64,000 bases of DNA from Acanthornis magna (lineage: Eukaryota; Chordata; Aves; Passeriformes; Acanthizidae): NCBI GenBank assembly GCA_036785705.1, contig JAWUZG010000052.1, forward strand, positions 2,170,001-2,234,000, in the 5' to 3' direction. This document shows positions 25,593 through 36,079 of the stretch, piece by piece. Made by a program: the position numbers and the translations under genes. Numbering within the stretch: position 1 is the stretch's first letter; each line of letters opens with the position of its first letter. The notes beneath the pieces were generated by a model. It did not search any database, was not told where the DNA came from, and was given only the letters and a program-made list of their open reading frames with translations.

Positions 25593-27833
25593 AAGTGCAG
25601 AGACCACAGAGCTGCTCTACGTGGTGAAATTCATACTCTGTCTTGCCTTTAGCATTCCTCAGCAGCTCTGTGCACACCTAAACCTCTGTCATGTCCCTTC
25701 ACTGTGGACAGCAATGGAGTCACACTGACTGGTTAAAGTGAAGAGATGCTCTGCTCATTCCAGTGCTTCAAGAATATTTGCTTCAAAGCAGCAGTGACTG
25801 CATAGTGTGGTGCAGTGCTGAAGCTGTCCTAAGTTAAAAAATCTGTTATATTACATTTTCACAATACAGATCACCCAGTGGCAATAAGAAAACTAAGCAT
25901 GAAGTTAAGGTGTAAACATTATATAATATATAAATACTAGATTAGCAATAACTTGGCAACTGTATTGATGTTTATTGTTTCGGGTGAAAATGGACAATCG
26001 CATTTTAGCTTTCCTGTATACTTTCAAAGTTAAATATATACAATAGATCTAGCAAACAGCTTAGGCAAATATGCTCATATTTGCTTTAATGATTGCCATA
26101 AGTGACTGCATACAAGTGATGTATATGAGGTCCTACAGCAAATCAAAACCAGTATCAGATGTCAGGTGTTTTCTGCCACTGTTCCCACATCTAACCCAGT
26201 AGATCACTGTGACCTTTGACAAGTCATTAAATCTCTGTTTCTATTTCATGTTCACACGTTAAAGGACTTGAATGAAACTGCAGTGAAATAGAAAAGAGTT
26301 TGTTATTATTCTGAAATATTCCTGCATTAAAGACATTTAACATAATGATGCCATAAAAGAACTGATGTAGGACTGCTGCAAAGCTGATACACAGATTTTT
26401 GTGACCACATTGCCTATAATAGATGATACCTTGAGGGTGCTTCCTGTTTATGAGGTGATAACAATTTCCTAAGTCAAATAACTTTCAAGTTTATTATGCA
26501 AGGACACAAATATTCCAGCCTTAACAGCAAGAGATCTTAAGACATTACATAAAAAATTGGTTCTTCTTTTCATAATCAATCATACCCTTCTTGATTCCAA
26601 CATCACTGCAACAGACACTGTGTCCCTATTGTTCAGAGAAGTCAAGCAACACAGACAGAAACAGACAGATTTTATTTTGCATTTGATCTAAGAGGTCGTG
26701 GAAAAAGATGCATAATGAGATGCACATTGTTTGCTGGCAGAAGACCTATGAATAAAGCCATATATTATTGAATTCAGGCATACTTTAAATTCTGAAATGA
26801 AAGGACCTAAGCCTTTAATGGTGTGAGGGTTATTTGCAAAAAACCCTTATTTTTCTGCAGCTTAAATAGGGCTGATCACAACTGTCCACTTCAAATTTGA
26901 GTATAATTTATTGTATGATGAGTCATTACATTTAATGTTTAAAAAATAATCCTATCTTGTGGAGACTGTGATGATTTTAGTCTGAAGAAAAAGGCGCATT
27001 CCAGAGAGCAACCCTAATTTATCTTTATGATGTGAATACACTAAAGCATTCACTTCTTTCCTGTGGCCAATTCTTTTTCTTCTGGGACCAGAAAAGTAAG
27101 GAACAGCTTCAGTATGATAGGAGAAGGGAAAGAATTCCAGACAAAGGTATTATAGGGAAATTTTCACTCGTGTAGTCCAAAAAAGACAGTTTTTACACTT
27201 TCTGTCAAAAAAATATTAAAATTGATGTAACTTCAGAAATTCAATGAAAAAGAATGTTTTAATCAGTCTCAGGGGTTCTTTGCCTTTATGCATTTATCTG
27301 CCTTCCAGGAAACATGCATATAATACACATATTTTCAGTGTGCCTGTTTATTTCAGAAAGTATCTTACTGTTCAGTTTCAGGTGCGAACACTGAAACCAG
27401 CTTGCTGGGCAGTGGCAATATTGGGCACATCTTCACTGGACTCGAGAGAAAGTACCTGAAAACATCACAGAATATACGTTAGGCTCCTGATAGGAAATCC
27501 TGAAGGCTGAGGATTCAGAAGGTCACATCATCCCGTGTCCTCGGCTGTCTTTCTGCCCACAGAAAGGTCTGTACAGGAGACTCTTTCATGCCTTATTTGT
27601 AAAGGGATGGGATGTCAAATGCCATTCTTATTTGGAACCTCTGCTGTAATTCTCCCTTAGACAAGCATAATATAAGATACAGAGCTCAGCTGCAGCCTGT
27701 CAGTTCACTTCAGTACTTAATGTCAAGAGCTTATACAGTGTTTTTCATGTCTAGTACCATGTATAATTATTCAGGCTTTCACTGTGTGTATAATACAGAA
27801 AAAAATATTTCTCTCTCCTTCACCGTAGTGCTA
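25593..27833. other. unique AT-rich DNA, no gene seen
   Basis: Short ORFs only (for example 71 codons at 27244 and 111 codons at 27612-27944, the latter running into the next CR1). No repeat family was recognised. Confidence 0.5.
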
Positions 27834-27984
27834 CAGAATCATAGAATGGTTTGGGTTGAAAGGGAGCTTGTTCCAACCTCCTTACCATGGGCAGGGACAC
27901 CTTCCACTGGACCAGGTGGCTCAGAGCCCCATCCAACCTGGCCTTGAACACTTGCCGGGATAGGACATCCACAACTGCTCTGGA
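27834..27984 (-). mobile_element. CR1 LINE 3' end, about 150 bp
   Basis: CAGAATCATAGAATGG starts the reverse-complement CR1 3' end; CATGGGCAGGGACACCTTCC, CAGAGCCCCATCCAACCTGG and ACATCCACAACTGCTCTGG follow in order. It is well conserved and relatively young-looking. Confidence 0.95.
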
Positions 27985-28540
27985 CTGTATGAATGTGTTG
28001 CAGTATTTTAAGTTACATGAGTCCATAAAACACTTTTTTCTTTCCTTTCTTTGAGAACACAGGAGTTAACCTTTACTCCTCCCACCTTTTTTAGTTGAAG
28101 GACATGAAAATTTAGTGCAGATATTTGTTCCCATGGTAGGCTTCCTTCTCAGCATGAAGTAATGTGAAACCAAATACTCGTTTGATTATAAATTCACTCT
28201 GAGGATTTGCAAAAGTAATTCCCCCCAGCAAATGTATGGAAAGCTCAAGATGGCTTAAATTGAAACCTAAATTATTCTCTGTTAACATCAGTTTTCCCTT
28301 AAGAAATCCATCTGCCAGGTTCGCCTGTGTGGCGGGGATGAGACTTGAGGACCAGCAGCAATAGTCTCACTCTGCAGCAGTGGATGCTCTGCTCCTTTGT
28401 TTCCTAAGTGGACTGTCAAGGCACCTCAGCATCAGACACAGGATCTGAATCTAAGGCAGTCAGGCAAATTTCTATTCCAATTGTCAATGCCAATAGAGAA
28501 AAACACACCAAAAAATACAAGGCATAAAAATATTCATGTA
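27985..28540. other. unique DNA between two CR1 copies
   Basis: No gene or repeat was recognised. Confidence 0.5.
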
Positions 28541-28701
28541 ATAGAACAGAACGTTAGGATGGTGTGGGTTGGAAGGGACATTAAAGATCGTCTTATTCCA
28601 CGTCCCTGCCATGGGCAGGGATGACACCCACCAGACCTGGTAGCTCAGGGTCCCATCCAATCTTGCCTCGAACATTTTCAGGGATATTCCATTACAACGT
28701 G
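28541..28701 (-). mobile_element. CR1 LINE 3' end, diverged
   Basis: GTGTGGGTTGGAAGGGACAT, CTGCCATGGGCAGGGATG and GTCCCATCCAATCTTGCCTC match reverse-complement CR1 3' UTR. The terminal octamers are eroded (ATAGAACAGAACGTTAGGAT). Same orientation and subfamily type as the copy at 27834. Confidence 0.9.
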
Positions 28702-29828
28702 AACTTGTCCTGATAAAATATGAACTTATCCTGCTAACCATCTGTTTTATGTTTAAGCTTTTTTTGGCAGGCCTGAAAGAAAGAGTAGTGTTCCAAATTT
28801 CCTATATAGAACTTTGATATTAAATATACTAAAATAACTTCAGAAGGAAGGGGTTTAAATCCTGAAGGTTTCCAGTGAAAGACATCTGAGTTCTGTGTCA
28901 TCCAGCTCTGAGTACCATTACACTAACAGGAATAAGGGCAAAATATTCTTTAATTCTACCAGCCAGTCTGGGAATTTTTTTGCAGAGAAGTCTAGAGATA
29001 TTCAGGGTGTGCCTAGTAAGACAGGTGCCTCTTCTTGTGAGCTGGATTAATGAAGAACACCAAGAGAAAGAAGGAATCTTCATAGAGAGCTAAATAACAC
29101 TTGTGCTGACATTCTAAGTAATAATCTAAACTGGACAAGACGATAAATTAAGATAGAGCTAGCAAATCCACAGAAATAAGGTAGAATTATTTTATGTAAC
29201 GAGTTGATGACTAATACAGGAAGTTTTAAGGTGTGATTCATCTAAACATTTTATATGCATGTTTACAAGAAGTCAGAAAAATTCCCCTAAACAGCCCAGT
29301 TTTCTCCAGAGATTATAAATACAACCAAATGGGATTATTACAGATGTAATAATCTCTAGGAAATACAATGAAGACTGCCATTGGTATCTGCACTGCAAAA
29401 TGATTTAAAGGTTTGGTGTACAGATATTTGGGGATTTTTTTTCTTTACTTTCCAACAATTTTACTAGATTCTGTAAGAACAATTTGATATAGAGATTAAT
29501 GGGATAAAACTCCTCAAACATCTAAATAAAACATAGTTGGTCTGTGAATGAAAACTAAATACCAATTACTTCAGAAAGATAAAGTAGATTAGTTTAAAAT
29601 AATAAAATACCTGTCTAAGTTATGAGAGGACATGGACAACCTGACCCAGTACCATGAAAAAAAAGACAAAAATATACTTCCTAGCTATAATTGCAAGGGC
29701 TCTAAAGGCACATTAAGGAAATACGAAAGAGAGTGCAGTTTTCTTCAGAACAGCCATGACTGAAGAAATACAAAACTATACAAAAGAATAAGTCACTGAA
29801 AGAAATTGCATATGGCTTTTTTGTCTTT
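28702..29828. other. unique AT-rich DNA, no gene seen
   Basis: No ORF longer than about 60 codons and no repeat family was recognised. Confidence 0.5.
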
Positions 29829-29914
29829 CTTTTTCTTTTTCTTTTTCTTTTTCTTTTTCTTTTTCTTTTTCTTTTTCTTTTTCTTTTTCTTTTTCTTTTT
29901 CTTTTTTTTTTTTT
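29829..29914 (+). repeat. (CTTTTT)13 microsatellite with T tail
   Basis: C residues recur every six bases from 29829 to 29901, followed by a T-run to 29914. The same unit forms the right arm of the tract at 61437-61885. Confidence 0.97.
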
Positions 29915-31699
29915 CCCTTAACAACAAAAAATAACACCCCAGGTCACATTCAGGTGAACAGTAGCATCAGATAATAACCATAACCCCTAATACTTTTTGT
30001 CTGTGCTGGATGTAGCCTGGACCATTCCTATTTTCCTGTCCCTTTCCTTCCTCACACCCTAGGAATCCCAATGAGAACTGCTGGATATATCAAGAATGTA
30101 TTCACCCAATATATTCACCCAGGCAGCAGCAGGAAGGTGATTATAAGTCAAAGAATCTTCTGGCAAACCAGAACACACTTTGGCAAAAGAAATAAAGGAA
30201 GTTCTAATGCTGTGAATGAAGCAGAGGTGTACATTCCTGTGATCCTAGAGAAATCAACTGCCTGTAGATATTGCAGTATCACACAGCAGTCAAGGATGCT
30301 CAGTGGCAGGATTAACCTTGACCCAGATTGGTCTAGGTGAACCTCAGCTACAGCAGGGTCTGAGCCTTCAGATTCTCCTTGAGACACCTCTGCTGCTATA
30401 AGGGTGTTACGAGTGAACATTGGTGTGAAGTACTTCTAAGGAAATGCCAGCTGAAGGCCCCCTGATAGCTGGCAGAGGGCTCACAACCCCTCCTGACTTT
30501 CACAGGGGCAAGACTGTGATTAGCAGCTCATTTTCCCCAGAATGCCCCTCTGGCTCAGTGGGCTAAGACCCCTTCTGACAACTGGTGTCTACAAAACTGA
30601 GCCTAGAGTTGGGTTTTCTCTGCCAACTCTTTCCTTCGTCTCAATACAAGTCAGAGACACTCTAAGCACAAAGTCACAGCTCTGAATCTGAATCCTGTGG
30701 TGTTTCTGTTGAGGTTTTTCTACCCAAGGGCCAGTACTACATTGGGATAGTGCCATTATTGGCACCATCAGCCTTATCCCAGGCAATCCTGAAACATGTG
30801 GAAAGGTGTTCTTGTAGGGAGCTGCAAACATATTTATTGGTAGATCAACGCCTGAGTACTAACTCTCCATACCTGCAAATCTACAAGGTGAAGAGGTCTA
30901 TCTGATGGACGTGTTCCATACAGTTAGGGAAGAGATGAAGAGGTTTTAGGATGCCTAAAAGTGAGCTACACAGAGGAACTGCTTCTCCCAGTTTTTACAT
31001 GGAGCCAAAGGTCTAAAACATTGCTGCATATATCCCACATCAGCAGTTTTTGAAAGCAGAGCTCCAGATTTTTTTTCTCTTAAATGAATTGAAAACATAA
31101 ATCCGGCACTACTACTTACATTACTTTATTTTCTTTCTAATGGGCTTAACTTTCTGAAATGTATTTTCAGATGAATTTATGTCATTAGTACTTTAAAGTA
31201 AATATAATATTTGTGGAAAGCAATTACTCATTGTTAATACAACACATGTATATGATCACTCTTTGGTTTAAATTAGATTTTAACTTATTTGTTAACAGAG
31301 AAATTGCACAATATTACTGGCTAATGGCCTTAAACAACACAAGTTTCTGCTTCAAGGAACAAAAGCATAGGCAGTTAAAGCCAAGGCAGCAGAGAAGATG
31401 GATATATTCCTCCAAAACAGGGACAAAGGAAAAGGTATAAGCACTAGCTCATGTACTACTGATTAATATTAGGACTTGTTTTGACTTTGTGCATTGGATT
31501 TGTGTAGCAAGGTTTTGGTGGGAGGGGGACTACAAAGGGTGGCTGCTGTGAGAGGCTGCCAGAAACTTCCCCTGTGTTTAATGTAGCCAATGTCAGATGG
31601 CTCCAAGACATCTGAGACCTTCTGCTGTCCAAGGCCAGGTCCAACAGCAGTAGTGCCTCAGGATTAACATACTGAAGTTAACTATTAGAAGTGTTCAAC
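29915..31699. other. unique DNA, no gene seen
   Basis: The 30300-30830 part is more GC-rich than its surroundings and has overlapping ORFs on both strands (89 and 90 codons at 30071-30420) with no recognised motif. It may be an old transposon, but I cannot name one. Confidence 0.45.
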
Positions 31700-32110
31700 A
31701 GAAAGAAGCTGGGACAGGTCACTCAGGACAAATAGTCTGATCAAGCGTGCATGGGTGGGGTTAGGAAAATATGGCACGGGGTTTTCAGGGCAACAAGAAG
31801 GGCTTTGTAGGAATTTCAGGAACAAAGGGGCAAGGAATGAAATATGTGCCCACTGCTGAATATAGCACGGGGCCTGGTGGCAAAGGACAGAGGAATATCC
31901 AGTATACTCAATGTCTTCTTTTTGCTAAGGCTGGCCTCAGAAGTCCCAGGTCTCTCAAACAAGTGGAAAAGTCTGGAGAAAAGAAGACTTATCCTAAAGT
32001 TATGGGACACTTGGAAAACTGATTATATTCAAGCTCATGGGATCTGATGAGGTGCAGCCCTGAGTGCTGAGGGCCAATGTCATTACAAGGGCACTCTAGA
32101 CTGTCTTTGT
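31700..32110 (+). mobile_element. internal CR1 ORF2 fragment (endonuclease-RT linker), decayed
   Basis: The plus strand encodes a broken copy of the CR1 ORF2 region between the endonuclease and reverse transcriptase domains. Recognisable remnants in order are Gly-Gln-Val-Thr near 31713, Ala-Arg-Gly-Phe-Gln-Gly-Asn-Lys-Lys-Gly-Phe at 31774, a remnant of the 'Leu-Asn-Ala-Phe-Phe' segment near 31905, Lys-Ala-Gly-Leu near 31925, and nucleotides resembling the 'Met-Gly-Pro-Asp-Gly-Met-His-Pro-Arg-Val-Leu-Arg' motif at 32035-32075. Stops and frameshifts are frequent. Neither the RT catalytic core nor the 3' UTR follows, so both ends are missing. Confidence 0.75.
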
Positions 32111-33319
32111 AGGAGTTTCAATCAGAAGTTTCTGAGAATGGATAAAAGCAAATATATTTGGCTAGCAGTTTCAAACCAGAAGGGATTTCTGATGTTGAAT
32201 CCTAATCCATTCCACAACACCAGGCACATCTGAGTTTGCAAAAGGCTGAGTAGACAGTTCAAAAATTTTGAGCATCTCCTTTGACTTGACTCAGCATATT
32301 TTGTTGAGATATTCTTGATAATTTCTGAAGCTTTGTTTAGAAAGAGGACAAATGACCCAGGGAAGTTCTCACACTGATTGTAATCAAGCTGCTTTCCGAA
32401 CACGGTTCAAAGCCAGAAAAAACAGGAGAACCTATCATGTGACATACAAAAAACAAACTGCACTTCTTTGTGCCTAGAAGCTACAAAAATGATTGTAGGC
32501 ACCAGGCATTTTCACGGTTCAGAAGTTGCAAGAGGCTGGAACAGCTTATATTATTGAGAAAACTAGTCATCTTTGTAAGATTGCTTCCATAAATAAAGTA
32601 AATAAATTGGTGGACTTTCACAGCTTTTGATAGGGAATAAGAAAATCATAAATATTTGCCTTAAGCAGTTGTATTTATATTAAGAAATTGTATTTATATT
32701 ACGGATATTTGTCGCCCCACCCTTTTTTTTCACCTAGAAACCAAATTTTTTCAGTGAATCACAAAACATATTGCCAGAAGCAGTGTTACATGGTGGTTCC
32801 TTCTTATATATGTTCAAACTTTCTTGGAAAAAGGTCATTTTTAATGATTTTTTTCTTATTATTTTTGAGTTTGTCCTACATATTATGGTGCATGACACTA
32901 AAGCAGCATGTTTCTTTGAAATTTAAATTACAATTCAGAGAATACATTCAACATATTTGAACACAGTAGCCTTGTAAAAGCAAAGGAAAAAAAAAGAAAG
33001 AAATATATTTCTATTTCCATTACATCAAAGACACAACAAGAGGCAGTATACAATTGAGCAACTAACAACCTAATCTGGACCTGGTCATTGCAATCTAATG
33101 GAATGAATTAATATTTAGCATGTCTGGTTTCCTTCTAACAGAAGTAGGCATTGCAAGATAAAGAATGAAAATTTACCTGGTACAAAGCTCATTTATTACA
33201 TAAGTGACATTAACATATACTTTTCTTCTCTCACAAAAGGTGAGATTTGAGCCTTTGATTTTGAGACTTTGATTCAAAAGGAGACAGAGGTGAATGAACG
33301 AGGCAAAGAAAATGTAATG
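32111..33319. other. unique AT-rich DNA, no gene seen
   Basis: Short ORFs on both strands (90-93 codons) without motifs. No repeat family was recognised before the LTR. Confidence 0.5.
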
Positions 33320-33400
33320 GGTATCCATTGCAGATGCATAATAAAGATGACGACGACGAGGCAAAGGGTGGTGGGAGGATGACTCCTTCCCAAGCTCTCC

Positions 33401-33406
33401 TTTATT
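33401..33406 (-). terminator. LTR polyadenylation signal AATAAA
   Basis: TTTATT on the plus strand is AATAAA on the minus strand, about 120 bp downstream of the TATA box, as expected for the end of R. Confidence 0.65.
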
Positions 33407-33520
33407 GGGGTAGAGGGTTCGTGGTGGTTGGAAGGGAGAGCAGGGGAAGGAGGGCCATTGCGGTGGCGATGGAATGGCAAAATGGCGGCAGAATGGCACC
33501 GACTGCCAGGGTGCAGCTGG

Positions 33521-33530
33521 TTAAATAGGG
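33521..33530 (-). promoter_or_regulatory. LTR TATA-like box
   Basis: TTAAATAGGG is the reverse complement of CCCTATTTAA, aligned with the TATA position of the LTR at 35214. Upstream on the minus strand are CCAAT-type motifs (CCAATAGG at 33541, CCAATAATAA at 33584 as seen on plus). Confidence 0.6.
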
Positions 33531-33892
33531 AGGGGAACGACCAATAGGAAAGAGGGATAGGGAGGGGACAAGCGTACATGAACCAATAATAACATAGGAG
33601 GGAGGGGAACAATTCAAAAGAACCAATGATATACATAACGGACGAGAAGAATCTGGAGGGGTGGGCGGATCTGGGGCCCTGGGCACACCTTACTCCACAC
33701 CCTCAGGGACCACGCCCAGCTCCCAAGATGGACTCCAGTTCCCCCAAATGGACTCCATCAAGATCCTAGCTGGCCTGGGAGGTGGAGACATACCCATAAT
33801 CACTCCCGCCCAGGCAAGGCTCTCTTCCCTAAGAGGTGGGAAGAGGGAAAGCATCGGCCTAGGAGGAAGAGGGGTGACCCTCCACAGGTATC

Positions 33893-35054
33893 AGCTTATA
33901 TTCTGATGTGTGTACTTAGTGAATTAGAGAATAACCCTGCTTGCTTATAAGACCCTGTTTTTCTCTAAGAATGCTTAGAGAATAAGAAGCCATCATGATG
34001 AAGGATGGAAGATGGCATCTTGCAATGGCCAAACAAGAAATAATACCAGCTTTTTCCTGCATAATGACATCTCTGAAGTTTCTCTTATGAAACACCTCTC
34101 AGAGCCCATTTTCTGACATGCAGTTCGCATGGCATTATTTTTGACTACAAGGCCATTCTATTATCACTAACTATATCATCTTCTCTACTGAAAATATGTT
34201 CATTTCACACAATTGGACCTCATGGTTGCAAAGACTTACTGTATAGTCTTACATAATACAAGGTCATTTCAGTTAATGGCAATCAAGTCTTTGCTTCTCT
34301 GATTGAAGAACCCTTAATTCCTGTTTACTTAGAGTGCTAGATATTTTTAGCTGAACATTTAGAAATATCCTTAACTCAATAATCATGTTTGGACCACAAA
34401 ACAGTGTTTTGAAAGTGCATTGAAAGAATGATAAATTCCCTGTTCTGCTGATTGTGTTGCATAAAGCAGGTCACTCAAAGCAAGAAAGTTATGGGATGAA
34501 AACATGTTGTAGCACTAAGGAAGTCCTGCCTTCCACCAAGTTGACAATTTTAGCTCATGTCATAAATTCTCAGGCGTAGCAAAATCAATTTCAAGATGTT
34601 GATCCTGCATATCTGCCATTGTAATCATCTACTGATTGATCTTTTCTTTCCCCAGAGACTTTCCTGGGCTTTCATTTCCAAGATCAAGTATTTTTTTGAG
34701 GCTATTTAACTCACAGTTCTATTTATTTTATTTAGAAAACATTTTCTTTCCCAATTTCTGTAAGATGATATTTGTTTCAGAATGTATTGTCTCAGTAGAA
34801 ATGTTTCTTATTGGTAATTCGGTAGATTGTGATGACACCAATGAAAGCGGTGGGGATGGGTAATGGCCGACAGCTTATGCACCAGAATAAAATACCACCG
34901 AGTATAATACAGGTTATTGGACAAAGCAATTTAGAAATTCTGTAATTAGTAGCAATAAAGAACACTTAGACAGCCTAGATAGAGTCCAAACAATATTTTT
35001 TTCCATCAGACCTCACCATTCACACTAATAGATTACACCAGAACCTCTGAGTCC
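33893..35054. other. unique DNA between solo LTRs
   Basis: No ERV internal sequence (gag, pol or env motifs) and no primer-binding-site-like sequence was recognised here, so the two LTR sites are not the two ends of one provirus. Only short ORFs are present. Confidence 0.6.
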
Positions 35055-35213
35055 TGTGCTGGTGTTGGCTGGGATAGAGTTAATTTTCTTTATCTGGTAC
35101 GGGGCTGTTCTTTGGATTTGTGTTGAAAACAGTGTTGACATCACAGGCATGTTTTTGTTATTGCTAAGCAGCATCAAGGCCCCTGCTGCTCCTCACCCCA
35201 TCCTGCCAGCAAG
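35055..35213 (+). mobile_element. older solo ERV LTR, 5' part (U3)
   Basis: TGTGCTGGTGTTGGCTGGG followed by ATAGAGTTAATTTTC is the start of a widespread avian LTR family as I remember it; GGATTTGTGTTGAAAACAGT and TTGCTAAGCAGCATC continue the match. It is interrupted at 35213 by a second LTR and resumes at 35692. Confidence 0.8.
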
Positions 35214-35490
35214 TGTTGAGGTGAGAGGGTCTGCCCCAGGCTGCTCCCACCTCCCGGCCCGGCTCCGCCTGCCGTGGGAGGACCTTTGGGGTAGAAGCTT
35301 CCAGGCCTGCCCCTGGCTTGTGGGCATAAGGCGTGGCCGGAGCTCAAGACCCATCCCTCCTTCCTGAACCTTTGTGGCCATTGGTTGTGCCATTGGCCCT
35401 TTTGAATTGTACCCCTCCCCTTTATGTACTGATTGGTTCGCGTATGCTTGTACCGCCCTCTCCCTCTTTCTTCATTGGCTGTTCCTTTCC

Positions 35491-35498
35491 CTATTTAA
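35491..35498 (+). promoter_or_regulatory. LTR TATA-like box
   Basis: CTATTTAA lies downstream of inverted CCAAT boxes and about 110 bp upstream of the AATAAA signal. Confidence 0.6.
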
Positions 35499-35604
35499 CT
35501 GGCTGCTCTCAGGCAGTTGGGGCCATTTTGTCGCTACACCAACACTGCAGACATGGCCCTCCTTCCCCTGCTCTCCCTCCCGACCACCACAAACCCTCTA
35601 CCTC

Positions 35605-35610
35605 AATAAA
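35605..35610 (+). terminator. LTR polyadenylation signal AATAAA
   Basis: AATAAA in CTCAATAAAGAAG, followed by U5-type sequence to 35685. Confidence 0.7.
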
Positions 35611-35691
35611 GAAGAGCTTGGGAAGGAGCAATCCTCCCACCACCCTTCGTCTTGTTGTCGTCTTCTTTCGTTTTCGTCTACAACAAGCAAA

Positions 35692-36079
35692 GGGGCTGGG
35701 GGTGCACAAGCAGCTGGGACAGGACATGGCAGGGACAGCTGACCCTGACTGACCAAGGGATATTTCAGACCATATGGCATCATGCAAAGCATATAAACAC
35801 AGGCCAAGAAGTAGGAAGGAGGGGGAGACATTCAGAGTGATGGTGTTTGTCTTTCAAGATCACTGTTACAGGTAATGGAAACCTGCTTTCCTTGGGATGG
35901 TTGAACACCTGCATGATGGTGGGAATTGGGGAATGAATCCCTCGTTTTGCTTAGCTTGTGCTCTATCTCAGCCCATGGGTTTTCTCGCTTTTACTTTGCT
36001 GGTTCTCTCCTCTCTCATTGCAGGGAGTGAGTGAGAAACTGTGTGGGGCTGGGTTGCCATCTGGGCTTAAAATACAACA
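35692..36079 (+). mobile_element. older solo ERV LTR, 3' part (U3-R-U5)
   Basis: The host LTR continues with GGGGCTGGGGGTGCACAAG, GACAGCTGACCCTGACTGAC, ACCATATGGCATCATGC and a CATATAAA box (35790-35797). It ends with the conserved GGAGTGAGTGAGAAACTG and GGGCTTAAAATACAACA. Compared with the family as I remember it, the CRE-like TGACGTCA has become TGGCATCA and the stretch with ATTAAA is deleted. Together with 35055-35213 the element was about 550 bp before the nested insertion. No clear target duplication is visible (GAGTCC versus ATTTCC), fitting greater age. Confidence 0.82.
35790..35797 (+). promoter_or_regulatory. TATA-like box of older LTR
   Basis: CATATAAA follows a decayed CRE-like motif, the expected order in this LTR family. 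Confidence 0.55.

Larger units (their letters stand above)
33326..33886 (-). mobile_element. solo ERV LTR, 561 bp, perfect 6-bp TSD
   Basis: Read on the minus strand, the element starts TGTGGAGGG (at 33886) and ends CTGCAATG (at 33326). The 6-mer GGTATC flanks it exactly at 33320-33325 and 33887-33892. A TATTTAA-type TATA box lies at 33521-33530 and an AATAAA signal at 33401-33406 (both minus), giving U3-R-U5 order. It is homologous to the LTR at 35214-35685 across U3, R and U5, with inserted or divergent bases in the distal U3. The expected terminal CA has become TG. No internal retroviral genes adjoin it, so LTR-LTR recombination has removed the body. The 6-bp duplication suits ERVK-like avian elements; the family name is not asserted. 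Open frames here are not genes. Confidence 0.88.
35214..35685 (+). mobile_element. younger solo ERV LTR, 472 bp, nested in another LTR
   Basis: The element runs from TGTTGAGG to CTACAACA, so its ends form a TGTTG/CAACA inverted repeat. The flanking 6-mers are AGCAAG (35208-35213) and AGCAAA (35686-35691), a target duplication with one change. Promoter-type motifs fit an LTR: CCATTGG boxes near 35378 and 35390, ATTGGCT at 35474, a TATTTAA box at 35492 and AATAAA at 35605. It is the same family as the minus-strand LTR at 33326-33886. No retroviral genes are attached. Removing it rejoins the host LTR without loss. The 122- and 139-codon ORFs inside are not genes. Confidence 0.9.

Noticed and set aside
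30550..30562. CTGGCTCAGTGGG, resembling a tRNA A box
   Set aside because: No B box (GGTTCGANNCC type) or cloverleaf can be formed downstream, so neither a tRNA nor a tRNA-derived SINE is supported.
33173..33906. Overlapping ORFs of 66-120 codons on both strands
   Set aside because: They coincide with the minus-strand LTR; GC-rich LTR sequence lacks stops by composition.
33893..35054. Possible single provirus bounded by the two LTR sites
   Set aside because: The LTRs are in opposite orientation, each has its own flanking duplication, and the spacer shows no gag, pol or env remnants.
35333..35752. 139- and 122-codon ORFs
   Set aside because: They lie inside U3/R/U5 of the nested LTR and cross its 3' boundary into the older LTR, so they are not genes.
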